A stretch of DNA of 64,000 bases from an uncultured Campylobacter sp. Its GTDB lineage: Bacteria > Campylobacterota > Campylobacteria > Campylobacterales > Campylobacteraceae. A program made the position numbers and the translations under genes. The notes under the pieces are model-generated. The model saw only the letters and a list, made by a program, of their open reading frames with translations. It was not told the origin of the DNA and did not search any database. How positions within the stretch are numbered: the first letter of the stretch is position 1; each line of letters starts with the position of its first letter. This document shows positions 45,274-53,915 of this stretch, piece after piece. The DNA lies in assembly GCA_934728065.1 (NCBI GenBank), contig CAKVDW010000012.1, positions 1 through 64,000 of the forward strand, read 5' to 3'.

Positions 45274-45891
45274 TTATGCCTTATGGGATATGTCATATTC
45301 AATCCAAGACATAAAACCGTCAAAAAACGGTTCTGTTATAGGCATAAAGCCTTGCCCTAAATGAAAATCAGGGTCTAAAGCGCTTAAATATAAAGCTCCT
45401 TTAAAGGTGTGAGAATCTTTACAAATAATACTTTCGCCAAGTTCATTGACCAATATCTTTTCTGTTTGCAAATCGTGCTTAAATGAGCCGTGTAAGTGCC
45501 ATTTACAAGTATTAAGCTCTAAAAAATCCCAAATTTTATGTTTTTCATCTGCTTTTGCTAAATACAAATCCGCACCCGGTAGTATCCACCACCAAAAATT
45601 TGTTAAACAAGTTTTGTATTCAATATGTTCAAAAAGCCCTTGTATAAAATCTGGAAAGATGAGTAAATTGCCGCCTTTTTGAATGTAAGATAAAATCTTG
45701 TCTTTATTTTCAAGCACAAAGCGAGAATTTAGCCTTGAAGCCATTACAAGCAAATCAAACTCATCAAGTTCAATGTTTTTTAAGTCCATTAAATAAATCT
45801 TTTCATCAAAAAAATTTTTATATTTACCATTTTTGTTGGTAAAAAAATTTTGATGAAAAGAGCTTCCACCTGTAATTATAGCCTTTTTCAT
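45274..45891 (-). CDS. GATase1/ThuA-like hypothetical protein A
   Basis: 205 residues, cytosolic (no signal peptide). The pattern FDLLVMASRLNSRFVLENK then ILSYIQKGGNLLIFPDF is typical of class I glutamine-amidotransferase-like folds, and the C-terminal GALYLSALDPDFHLGQG fits the last strands. I see no nucleophile-elbow Cys, so it is not an ordinary amidotransferase. It has Trp- and His-rich stretches (NFWWWILPGAD, KWHLHGSFKH). It overlaps gene B by four bases and precedes two metal-chelate binding proteins. Function unknown. Confidence 0.65.
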   Translation of the reverse strand: MKKAIITGGSSFHQNFFTNKNGKYKNFFDEKIYLMDLKNIELDEFDLLVMASRLNSRFVLENKDKILSYIQKGGNLLIFPDFIQGLFEHIEYKTCLTNFWWWILPGADLYLAKADEKHKIWDFLELNTCKWHLHGSFKHDLQTEKILVNELGESIICKDSHTFKGALYLSALDPDFHLGQGFMPITEPFFDGFMSWIEYDISHKA

Positions 45892-46550
45892 ACCCTGCCC
45901 CTTAACTCATTTTCAAGCCAAATTAAACAGTTCAAACCCATTCTACGAGAAGTGTCATTTTCTAAAGTCATTCCAAAGGTCATCAAATCAGCACCAGCCG
46001 TGCTGAGTAAAATCCCATTAAAAGAACTTTTGTCAATATAAGCCACGCATTCACATTCACTATCCTTAAGTATAATGTCGGCATTTTTAGGCGCTTTTAT
46101 GAAACCTCTATTGAAAAAACCCTTTACGCCGTGCCTATAATTAATGTCATACTCTCTTACCCCATTACAAATGCTATGAGAAGTGATTTTTACCTCTCTT
46201 TGCCTTATAGGAACAGCGCTTTGTATATAAAGAGGTAAATTTGGTAAGTATTCGCAAAAACTTGCTGCAAAATCAAATATGACTCCGCCTTTTTCAAGAA
46301 ATTCCTCAAGCAACTCTTTATTTCTATAAAGCCAAATTTGATCAACAGCCATAGGTATAATCAAAGCGCAAAAAGGTTTTAATTTTGAGGATTTAAGCTC
46401 GGTATAAATATCAATCTCTTCTATAACATTTTGATAAACTATTTGATTGTAAAGTGCATCTTTGTCTTTATTCCAAGAGTTAAGATAAGCTATTTTACCA
46501 CAATTATTTATACAACTTAAGTCTAAATTTGTATAATCCAAATAAGACAT
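45888..46550 (-). CDS. GATase1/ThuA-like hypothetical protein B
   Basis: 220 residues, no signal peptide. It has the same layout as gene A: FCALIIPMAVDQIWLYRNKELLEEFLEKGG for the central strand and helix, and FNGILLSTAGADLMTFGM near the end. The two are probably ancient duplicates. It is the first gene of the minus-strand operon running to about 43.3 kb. ATG after AAGGAGCTAACA, a strong ribosome site. Confidence 0.65.
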   Translation of the reverse strand: MSYLDYTNLDLSCINNCGKIAYLNSWNKDKDALYNQIVYQNVIEEIDIYTELKSSKLKPFCALIIPMAVDQIWLYRNKELLEEFLEKGGVIFDFAASFCEYLPNLPLYIQSAVPIRQREVKITSHSICNGVREYDINYRHGVKGFFNRGFIKAPKNADIILKDSECECVAYIDKSSFNGILLSTAGADLMTFGMTLENDTSRRMGLNCLIWLENELRGRV

Positions 46551-46571
46551 TGTTAGCTCCTTATAAAGTTT

Positions 46572-46586
46572 TAAATATAATTATCA
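46572..46586 (-). promoter_or_regulatory. candidate Fur box upstream of the GATase-like/binding-protein operon
   Basis: The plus strand reads TAAATATAATTATCA: the right half ATTATCA is a perfect Fur half-site and the left half matches 4 of 7. It lies 22 bases before the first gene of the operon. Confidence 0.35.
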
Positions 46587-46699
46587 ATTTTTAAATAAGT
46601 ATAACAAAATTAAACTTAAATTTTTATTTAAAATAATATAATTACTCAAAAGCAATAAAACTTGGCTAAAATGCTATTTAAACTTTACTTGGAGATTTG

Positions 46700-47209
46700 A
46701 TGATGAAATTTTTTATGCTTTTGTTTTTTTCTTGTGTCCAAATTTTTGCCTTTAATGCCGAATACAAAAGCTTTTCGAGTGATTTTACTCAAAATATAAG
46801 GTCTATAAATTCAAACATTATCTACAAGGGCAAGTTTGTGCTTACACAAAATGAAGCATTTTGGAGTTATGAAAAACCAAACAACAAGCAAATTTTTATC
46901 AATGCTAAAGAGGTTGTTATCCTAGAGCCTGATTTAGAACAGGTTACTTACAGTTCTTTAAAGGATATTCCAAATTTAAGTCAAATTTTTAAAAAGGCAA
47001 AGCAAATTTCAAGCACACAGTATCAAGCAAAATATCAACAAACAACTTATGATATAAGGCTTGAAAATGATGAGATTAAAAGCATAGCCTATAAAGATGA
47101 CCTAGATAATGAAGTGCTTATCACCCTGCATAATCAAAAACGAGATATACCCATTGATAAAAGCTTGTTTAAGCCTAAAATTCCAGCTCATTATGATGTT
47201 TTGAGATGA
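46700..47209 (+). CDS. lolA: outer-membrane lipoprotein carrier protein LolA
   Basis: Periplasmic carrier that takes lipoproteins from the Lol permease to the outer membrane. 169 residues with signal peptide 1-18. Family blocks: FSSDFTQNI, YKGKFVLTQNEAFWSYEKPNNKQIFINAKEVVILEP. The start is the first of two adjacent ATGs after TTGGAGATTTG. pagP follows after three bases. Confidence 0.9.
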   Translation: MMKFFMLLFFSCVQIFAFNAEYKSFSSDFTQNIRSINSNIIYKGKFVLTQNEAFWSYEKPNNKQIFINAKEVVILEPDLEQVTYSSLKDIPNLSQIFKKAKQISSTQYQAKYQQTTYDIRLENDEIKSIAYKDDLDNEVLITLHNQKRDIPIDKSLFKPKIPAHYDVLR

Positions 47210-47212
47210 TTG

Positions 47213-47743
47213 ATGAGTAAAATACTAATTTGTTTTTTCTTTGTTTTAAATTTGATTTTTGGTGATGAAACAAATGCTCAAAAACTTGTCGCCTTTTTTA
47301 AAGACCAAATCAAAAGCTCTTATGATGATGGAAATATAGCCATTATCCTCCCTATAAATACTTGGCACAACCGCTTTACTTACGATGATGAGCATATTCA
47401 AAGATACAATGAAAAGCCTTACGGTGCAGGCATTGCTAAATGGATTAGCGAAGAAAATGAGCTTTATGGGATTTATGGCATAGTTTTTTCGGATTCAAAT
47501 TGGCATACACAAACAATGCTTGGCTATATTCATCTTTATCATCTCAACAATAATGCTGTAAAATTTGGACTTGGTTATACAGTAGGACTTACCCAAAGGC
47601 ACGAATACTACTATATACCCTTGCCCTTGCCTTTGCCCGCAATGGGAATAAATTTCAAAAACTTTTCCCTGCAAGCTGCTTATGTGCCGGGTGGAAAAAA
47701 CGATGGCAATGTGCTTTTTTCTTGGATTTCTTGGATTTTCTAA
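47213..47743 (+). CDS. pagP: lipid A palmitoyltransferase PagP
   Basis: Outer-membrane beta-barrel enzyme that moves a palmitate from phospholipid to lipid A, giving resistance to cationic peptides in enterobacteria. 176 residues with signal peptide 1-18. The catalytic residues of the family are visible: H52 in NTWHNRF, and D94-S95 in VFSDSNW. RYNEKPYGAGIAKW, GLGYTVGLTQR, YYIPLPLPLPAMG, and the end NDGNVLFSWISWIF align with E. coli PagP along its length. It is coupled to lolA (three-base gap) and convergent with the YihY gene (four-base overlap). I do not know a pagP in C. jejuni. Confidence 0.9.
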   Translation: MSKILICFFFVLNLIFGDETNAQKLVAFFKDQIKSSYDDGNIAIILPINTWHNRFTYDDEHIQRYNEKPYGAGIAKWISEENELYGIYGIVFSDSNWHTQTMLGYIHLYHLNNNAVKFGLGYTVGLTQRHEYYYIPLPLPLPAMGINFKNFSLQAAYVPGGKNDGNVLFSWISWIF

Positions 47744-48543
47744 CTCTTTCTTGTTCTTTTAGCGCTTACACTTGGCTCACTGAAATGGTAATAAGATTTT
47801 AAGCCAAAAAGATAAATCACCCAAGAAATATAAAGCCACAAAAAGAAAAATAATAAGGTCGAAAAAGAACCATAAACATTAGTATAAGTTTTGTTATAAA
47901 CTATATAATACACAAATAAATTCTTGCTGATATACCATATAGCCGCACTTATAAAAGAACTTATGCTCAGCATTTTAAGACTTCCCTTGTTTAAAGAGCT
48001 TGAAAAAGAAACAAAAAACAAAGCCCAAATAATAACAAAGGGCAAAAGCTCTAAAATATTAAAACGCACCTGCCATTCATCAAGAGTTTTTTGTATATAA
48101 CTTGAAATATAAAAGCTAAGCCCCAAACCCAAAGGAGTAAGCGTTACAAGAGTCCAATAAGAACTGATACTTTGCCAAAGGGTTTTTGGCTCATTTTTGC
48201 TTATGCGATTAACCACATAATCATAGCTTGAAAAGAAAGCCAAAGAAGTAAAAATCATCGCCACAAAACCTACTATCCCTAAATTTACGCTATTTTTTAA
48301 AAAAGCATCAAGATAAGATGAGATGAGTTCTTGTTGAGTGGGAATGAGAAAGTTAAAGATGAGATTTTTCATCTTTTCATAATATATTTTAAAGCTAGGA
48401 ATTTGAGTAAAAATCGAAAAACCTACAAACAAAAGTGGTATCAAAGAAAGCACAGTATAAAAACTTAATGCTGCTGAAAAAAGCATTATTTCTTTGTCCT
48501 TAAAAATCAAAATAAAATGCCAAATTCTTTTTAATCCGCTCAT
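47740..48543 (-). CDS. YihY/UPF0761 family inner-membrane protein
   Basis: A 267-residue membrane protein with about six helices. LFSAALSFYTVLSLIPLLFV near residue 21 and YGSFSTLLFFFLWLYISW near 225 are the family landmarks. Such proteins were once called RNase BN by mistake; the present idea is a transporter or envelope role. It precedes no gene closely and is followed by the convergent pagP. Confidence 0.88.
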   Translation of the reverse strand: MSGLKRIWHFILIFKDKEIMLFSAALSFYTVLSLIPLLFVGFSIFTQIPSFKIYYEKMKNLIFNFLIPTQQELISSYLDAFLKNSVNLGIVGFVAMIFTSLAFFSSYDYVVNRISKNEPKTLWQSISSYWTLVTLTPLGLGLSFYISSYIQKTLDEWQVRFNILELLPFVIIWALFFVSFSSSLNKGSLKMLSISSFISAAIWYISKNLFVYYIVYNKTYTNVYGSFSTLLFFFLWLYISWVIYLFGLKSYYHFSEPSVSAKRTRKS

Positions 48544-48562
48544 TAATAATCCTAAATTAGTT

Positions 48563-49945
48563 TCATAAACCCATTTTATAAGGGTTTAAAATGTTATTTG
48601 GGTCAAAAGCTTTTTTTATACTTTTAAACAACTGCATTTCCGTTTCGCTAAAGGCAAGTTTCATAAAAGGTGCTTTTGAAAGTCCTATGCCGTGTTCGCC
48701 GCTTAAAGTTCCGCCCAAACTCACTGTGAGTTTAAAAATTTCAGTTATAGCCTCGTGTCCTTTTTCAACTTGTTTGGCATCATTTTTATCGGGTATCATA
48801 ACATTTGTATGAACATTGCCATCACCTGTATGCCCAAAACAAGGCACTTTAAAGCCATATTTATCAGCTATTTGCCCAATGCCTTGCAAGAGTTGGGGCA
48901 GTTTTGAACGAGGCACAGTTATATCCTCATTAAGCTTAAGTGTGCCATAAATACTAATGCTTTGAGAGCAGTTTCTTCTTGCAAACCAAATATCAGCCGC
49001 CTCATTTTCATCTTTTGCCACTTTAAATTCTCTTGCTCCACAAGACAAAAAGCTTTCTTTAAGCACAACCAAATCATCTTCAATAGCCTGTGCGACATTG
49101 CCATCAACATCGCTAATTAAAATAGCTCCAGCATCTTTTGGTAAGCCTTTGTTAAATTTTTGCTCCACAGCCTGAATGCTTAAATTATCCAAAAATTCCA
49201 TAGAAACAGGCGTTACTCCCTTTGATAAACTCTTATAAACTGCATTCATTGCATCTTCAACGGAGTTAAAAATCCCCATAGCCGTTTTTTTAAGTTTTGG
49301 CAAGGCGATGAGTTTGAGTGTGATTTCAGTGATAACAGCAAGCGAACCCTCACTAGCGATTAAAATACCTGCTATATTATAACCTGCAACATCTTTTATC
49401 GTGCGTTTGCCTGCGCGAATGAGTTCTCCATTTGGCAAAATGGCGCGCAAAGCCATAACATAGTCTTTGGTTATGCCATACTTTGCCGCACGCATACCGC
49501 CAGCGTTTTCGCTTACATTGCCTCCAAGTGATGAATAATCCATACTCGCTGGGTCAGGTGGATAAAAAAGCCCAAATTTAGCCACTTCTTTTTGCAAGGC
49601 TGCGTTGATAACACCGGGCTGAACCACAGCAACTAAATTTTCCAAATCAATTTCTAAAATTTTATTCATATGTTTTTCAAAACTTAAAACCAAGCCACCA
49701 TTTACAGCCAAAGCCCCTCCCGTAAAGCCAGAACCAGAGCCTCGAGGGATAATGATAATTTGATTTTCATTGCAAAATTTTAAAATTTCACTCACATCTT
49801 TTTCATCGCGTGGAAAAAGCACTCCATCAGGCAAATAACTCTTGCGTGTAGCATCATAACTATAAGCTCTTTTGTGAATATCATCAAAATAAGCATTATC
49901 ATCGCCCAAAAGCTTTTTAAAATAATTTTGAAATTGCGTTTTCAT
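48563..49945 (-). CDS. glcD: FAD-linked oxidase, glycolate/D-lactate dehydrogenase subunit GlcD
   Basis: A 460-residue flavoenzyme of the VAO/PCMH family that oxidises D-2-hydroxy acids. FAD-binding PRGSGSGFTGGALAVNGG and DPASMDYSSLGGNVSENAGG; substrate-side GHTGDGNVHTN and GTLSGEHGIG. It overlaps the PgbA-like gene by four bases. No iron-sulfur subunit gene is adjacent. The gene order matches C. jejuni. Confidence 0.92.
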   Translation of the reverse strand: MKTQFQNYFKKLLGDDNAYFDDIHKRAYSYDATRKSYLPDGVLFPRDEKDVSEILKFCNENQIIIIPRGSGSGFTGGALAVNGGLVLSFEKHMNKILEIDLENLVAVVQPGVINAALQKEVAKFGLFYPPDPASMDYSSLGGNVSENAGGMRAAKYGITKDYVMALRAILPNGELIRAGKRTIKDVAGYNIAGILIASEGSLAVITEITLKLIALPKLKKTAMGIFNSVEDAMNAVYKSLSKGVTPVSMEFLDNLSIQAVEQKFNKGLPKDAGAILISDVDGNVAQAIEDDLVVLKESFLSCGAREFKVAKDENEAADIWFARRNCSQSISIYGTLKLNEDITVPRSKLPQLLQGIGQIADKYGFKVPCFGHTGDGNVHTNVMIPDKNDAKQVEKGHEAITEIFKLTVSLGGTLSGEHGIGLSKAPFMKLAFSETEMQLFKSIKKAFDPNNILNPYKMGL

Positions 49946-50658
49946 TGTCCTAAACCTATCATTTTTTTGTAATATATATAATAATCCTTAACTCTCCATT
50001 CAAAAAAGTTAAAAAAATTCTTTTTATATTCATTAATGTGCGAATAAAAAGGTGTTTGTGGCTTTGAAATCAAACCGTCAAATGTCTTTTCAAAAAGTAG
50101 GGTAAAATCGGCACAATCAACAAAATAAACCCTATCCTCCAAAACAAAGCCCACCACACCTACGGCATTATTTGAACAAAAGGTATTAAAGTCCTTTTTT
50201 TTGGGACTGAGTTTAAATTCTCTTATCATATAAGCTCCAAGTATATCAGGATGGACAAAATAAAGCTCATTAAAATTTTGCGTTACAAGCTGATAAGTTT
50301 GCTCATTAGGTGCTATAAGTAAGGCTCTATCATAAAGAAAATTAACAATAACCTCATCGCCCTTTTGCGCTTTAGTATCAAGCACGGGCAAGGCTTTTTG
50401 CTCAAGCATTGTAAAAGGCTTAAGCTCAAGTTTAACCAGCCCTTGACTTTTTTGAACGACACTTGCTCTTGAGATTATAGAATTTGCATTCTTAATCTTT
50501 TGCATTACAACAGCACTTGCGCCCACTTGAATTTGAGGGTTATCCTGTATATAAATAAATTTACCGTCTATATCATAAACTTTAGAATAAATGGGTTTAA
50601 AGTCAAAAGCCCATAAATTAACAAATAAAAAAGCAAAACATATAATCTTTCTAAACAA
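49942..50658 (-). CDS. exported protein with PgbA N-terminal-like domain
   Basis: 238 residues with a signal peptide (1-17). The blocks DEVIVNFLYDRALLIAPN, FVHPDILGAYMIREFKLSPKKKDF and CSNNAVGVVGF resemble the N-terminal domain of Helicobacter plasminogen-binding proteins PgbA/PgbB. The plasminogen-binding C-terminal lysine of PgbA is absent: the protein ends in GLGQ. The role is therefore uncertain. It is first in an operon with glcD. Confidence 0.7.
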   Translation of the reverse strand: MFRKIICFAFLFVNLWAFDFKPIYSKVYDIDGKFIYIQDNPQIQVGASAVVMQKIKNANSIISRASVVQKSQGLVKLELKPFTMLEQKALPVLDTKAQKGDEVIVNFLYDRALLIAPNEQTYQLVTQNFNELYFVHPDILGAYMIREFKLSPKKKDFNTFCSNNAVGVVGFVLEDRVYFVDCADFTLLFEKTFDGLISKPQTPFYSHINEYKKNFFNFFEWRVKDYYIYYKKMIGLGQ

Positions 50659-50701
50659 AGTGTCCCCTTAAAATAAAAACACTAAATTATAATCTCTTTT
50701 T

Positions 50702-50725
50702 CTTACAATTTTACAATCTTGTAAG
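50702..50725. promoter_or_regulatory. inverted repeat in a divergent promoter region
   Basis: CTTACAA (50702-50708) and TTGTAAG (50719-50725), ten bases apart, between the PgbA-like and M23 genes. A possible operator; no known regulator is assigned. Confidence 0.35.
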
Positions 50726-50777
50726 AAATTTAAAGTAAAATAATGATTATTAATAAAAAAGCAAAGGTTTTCTTAAG

Positions 50778-51947
50778 ATGAAAAAATTAATTTTATTTTC
50801 TTTATTAGGTGCTGTAAATTTATTCGCTGCGGTTAAAATGGAAGAAAGACTTTGGGCTAAAAATGAGTTTTTTTCAACTTTTTTGGAAAAAAACTCCCTA
50901 CCCTACTCTTTATATAAAAATTTAGACCCACAAGAAAAAGAACTTGCCTCTGAAATACGAGAGGGAGAAAAGTATCAAATTTTATGGAGTGATGACAGCC
51001 AAATAGAACAGGTTTTAATCCCCGTAAGTGGCTCTGATTTACAGCTTCACATTTACAAAGACCTTGATGGTAATTATGTCTCAACCTTTACGCCTATATC
51101 TTATGATATACAAACAAGGGTTTTAAGGATAAATATTGAAAAATCAGCCTATCAAGACATAGAGCAAATTTCAGGCAGCACGCCCTTAGCAAGAGCTATG
51201 CGTAATGCTTTTGCTGGAAGTATAGATTTTAAAGCTATGCAAAAAGGCGATGAAGTAACCTTGCTTTATGAACGCAAAGAAAGACTTGGGGAGAGATTTG
51301 GTGATATAGTGATGAAAATGGCTGTGGTTGAAGTCAATAAAAAGCCCAAAAAAGTTTTTTTATTTAAGGATAGCTTTTTTGATATAAACGGCAAAGAAAT
51401 GGAGAATTTTTTGCTCTCTGTGCCTGTAAAATACACAAGGATAAGCTCTGGCTTTACAAAGGCTAGATATCACCCTATACTTAAAAAATACAGAGCTCAC
51501 TTGGGTGTTGATTATGCTGCACCAACAGGCACTCCTGTAAAAAGCTCAGGTAGCGGAACGATAAGCTTTGTTGGAGTAAGGGGCGGTTATGGCAAGACCG
51601 TTCAAGTGCAACACGGCTCAGGATACAGCACACTTTATGCACATTTAAGTCGTTTTGCTAAGGTCAAAAAGGGACAAAAGGTTTCTCAAGGACAAACCAT
51701 AGGTTATGTTGGTTCTACGGGGTTAAGCTCTGGTCCTCATCTTCATTTTGGCTTATATCTTAACAACAACGCCATCAATCCTTTCTCTGTGGTTAAAATA
51801 AGCAAATCAACACTCAAAGGCAAAGAAAAAGAGGAATTTGATGAAATCATAAAAGGCTATGAAAAAGAAATTCAAGGCTTTATTGATATGGGCGCAACCT
51901 TGCCACCAAGAGAACCTGTAAGCCCTGAAAAATACATAGAACTTTAG
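50778..51947 (+). CDS. M23-family peptidoglycan endopeptidase (Csd3-like)
   Basis: 389 residues with signal peptide 1-17. The LytM domain (about 215-345) has the zinc ligands H241 and D245 in HLGVDYAAPTG, H289 in LYAHL and H323 in GPHLHFG. The N-terminal 200 residues match in size the regulatory domains of Helicobacter Csd3/HdpA, which trims peptidoglycan and shapes the cell. It is divergent from the PgbA-like gene. Confidence 0.9.
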   Translation: MKKLILFSLLGAVNLFAAVKMEERLWAKNEFFSTFLEKNSLPYSLYKNLDPQEKELASEIREGEKYQILWSDDSQIEQVLIPVSGSDLQLHIYKDLDGNYVSTFTPISYDIQTRVLRINIEKSAYQDIEQISGSTPLARAMRNAFAGSIDFKAMQKGDEVTLLYERKERLGERFGDIVMKMAVVEVNKKPKKVFLFKDSFFDINGKEMENFLLSVPVKYTRISSGFTKARYHPILKKYRAHLGVDYAAPTGTPVKSSGSGTISFVGVRGGYGKTVQVQHGSGYSTLYAHLSRFAKVKKGQKVSQGQTIGYVGSTGLSSGPHLHFGLYLNNNAINPFSVVKISKSTLKGKEKEEFDEIIKGYEKEIQGFIDMGATLPPREPVSPEKYIEL

Positions 51948-51968
51948 ATTAAGGATTATCCTTAATCT
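51946..51968. terminator. bidirectional hairpin between convergent genes
   Basis: AGATTAAGGA (51946-51955) and TCCTTAATCT (51959-51968) form a perfect ten-base stem with a three-base loop. It covers the stop codons of both the M23 gene and the SH3b-like gene. Confidence 0.65.
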
Positions 51969-52733
51969 AAATCCTCGCAACTGTATTTAAGTTGCGATTT
52001 ATGCACAAAGCCCCTGATGGCGTTTTTGCTATTTATTATATTTGGTGGGAAATAAAGTATCTCGTGCCAACCTGCTTTTTCATCAAAACCGTATATAAAA
52101 CTCTTTGCCTTATCTTTAGCAAGAATTTGTCCTATAACGCTACCTTTTGGTTTTTGGCGTATATTAATATAATCATCTTTTGAATTATACTCTAAACAAC
52201 TTGATACATTTTGGACTGAAAAATACGCAAATTTTTCTTCACTTAAGGGCTTAACGCTTATTAAAATGGCGTTTGCGCTACGACCAGCTTCCCCTTCTCC
52301 TAAAAAAGAATATTTTTTAATCCTTATTTCAGCCCTCATACTTGCAACGCCACGAATTCTCTCAAAAGAGCTTGGTGATTTTACTTTGCTTTCATCAAGC
52401 GACAGAGAAAAATTCAAACGCTCAAATTTAGCCTTACTTAAATCCTTTTCCTTTACATCATATAAATTGCCATTATTATCAACGCCGACCATATCAAAAG
52501 TATTGTAAAAATGGCAAATCCAAATTCTTGTCAGGAAAGAATTCTGCATTTTCAAGCACACCCGTAAGTGTGATTTCTTCATCAGCACAAATCATATCTC
52601 CACACCTTGACAAGGTAAGAAAACTAGGCGACATAGTGCCATTATTTTTCCAAAATTCTTTAAATTTTGGCTCTTGTGCAAAGCAAAATTGCACCAACAA
52701 AACTACGCAAGCTAATATTTTGATACTTTTCAT
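51962..52733 (-). pseudogene. exported SH3b-like protein, broken by a frameshift
   Basis: The first frame (from 52733) gives a signal peptide and 60 residues to NAEFFPDKNLDLPF, then stops. The second frame continues FYNTFDMVGVDNNGNLYDVKE to the stop at 51962. The frames join if one T is removed from the five T at 52508-52512 (minus strand), giving about 256 residues. The C-terminal part (YINIRQKPKGSVIGQIL, GWHEILYF, RGFVHKSQL) has the pattern of a bacterial SH3 domain. Five T is short for phase variation, so this is a mutation or a sequence error. Confidence 0.75.
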
Positions 52734-52833
52734 TGTATATTCTTAAATTTTAAATTAGGCTGATTATAATATACATATATGGTTAATGACCGTGTAGAAA
52801 TTTAATTTAAGCAACAAATCTTAAATTCTAGCC

Positions 52834-53802
52834 TTATAGCCAGCCTTTTTTCTTAAAGAAAATCACAGGGACGATTATTGATATTACCATTATTATAAGC
52901 ACTAAGGGGTAGCTGTATTCCCATTTTAACTCTGGCATATACTCAAAATTCATTCCATACACAGTTCCTATAAGCGTTGGAGGCATCATCGCCACAGTAG
53001 CAACAGTGAATAATTTTATAGTTTTATTCTGCTCGATGTTGATTTGACTTGCCAAAATAGTTTGTATATTATCAAGCGCATTGAGTTGAGAAACATTAAA
53101 TTCAACCAAAGAATTTAAGTCTTTTAAGACTATGGTTATATTTTGTTTGGTTTCTTTATCGACCTTATCGCTTTTCAAAAGGGCTGTCATAGCTCTTCTT
53201 TTGTCAAAAAGCGAGTCCCTTACCTTCATATTTAATTCTTGCAAGCTTGAGGTGGATTTAAGTATTTTATCATACACAAATTCCTTTTTTTCCTCCAAAA
53301 CTTCCGTTCTTAACTTTCTTGCTTCATTGTCTATCCATTCCAAAATATCCGCATCCTTTTCCACACGCACTTCAAAAATCTTATCGATGATATCAAAACC
53401 ATCTTCAAAATTTTTAGGACTTGCTAAAATTCTTGCTTGAATTTCTGTAAAAATGGTAAAATCATTATATCTTAAGGTAAATAAAGTCTGTTTTGCGGTC
53501 ATAAAGGTAACGGTTTCATTTTCAAGTTTTGCTGAGTTGTTTTCTTTAGTGCGAACCAAAAAATGAGCGTTGATGGTAACTGTTGCATTATCCTCCCAAT
53601 ACCTTGAACTTAGCTCTATTTCTTCTCTTTCTTCTAAATCTGGTATATCAAGATTATAATGCTTGGCTATATAATTTACCTCGCTAGGAGTTGGATGCAG
53701 CAAATCAACCCATAAAATCTTTTTAGGCAGGTCATTACTTTGCATATCAAAAGCGATTTTTTGAACTAAACCATTGTCGGCTTTTTTGTAAATAGTTAGC
53801 AT
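52834..53802 (-). CDS. corA: CorA magnesium/cobalt transporter
   Basis: A 322-residue pentameric Mg2+ channel. A large cytosolic alpha/beta domain (1-250) is followed by two helices, with the selectivity motif G283-M-N285 at the pore mouth and a basic C-terminal tail KKKGWL. Start ATG after AAGGGAGAGTCA. Confidence 0.95.
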   Translation of the reverse strand: MLTIYKKADNGLVQKIAFDMQSNDLPKKILWVDLLHPTPSEVNYIAKHYNLDIPDLEEREEIELSSRYWEDNATVTINAHFLVRTKENNSAKLENETVTFMTAKQTLFTLRYNDFTIFTEIQARILASPKNFEDGFDIIDKIFEVRVEKDADILEWIDNEARKLRTEVLEEKKEFVYDKILKSTSSLQELNMKVRDSLFDKRRAMTALLKSDKVDKETKQNITIVLKDLNSLVEFNVSQLNALDNIQTILASQINIEQNKTIKLFTVATVAMMPPTLIGTVYGMNFEYMPELKWEYSYPLVLIIMVISIIVPVIFFKKKGWL

Positions 53803-53915
53803 TGACTCTCCCTTAATTTTTTATTTAAATTATTATACACCAAATTTAACTTTTTTGAGCTTTTATTGTTAAGAAAATATTTAAAAAGTCAGGTCCTAAA
53901 AAAGACCCGACCTCA

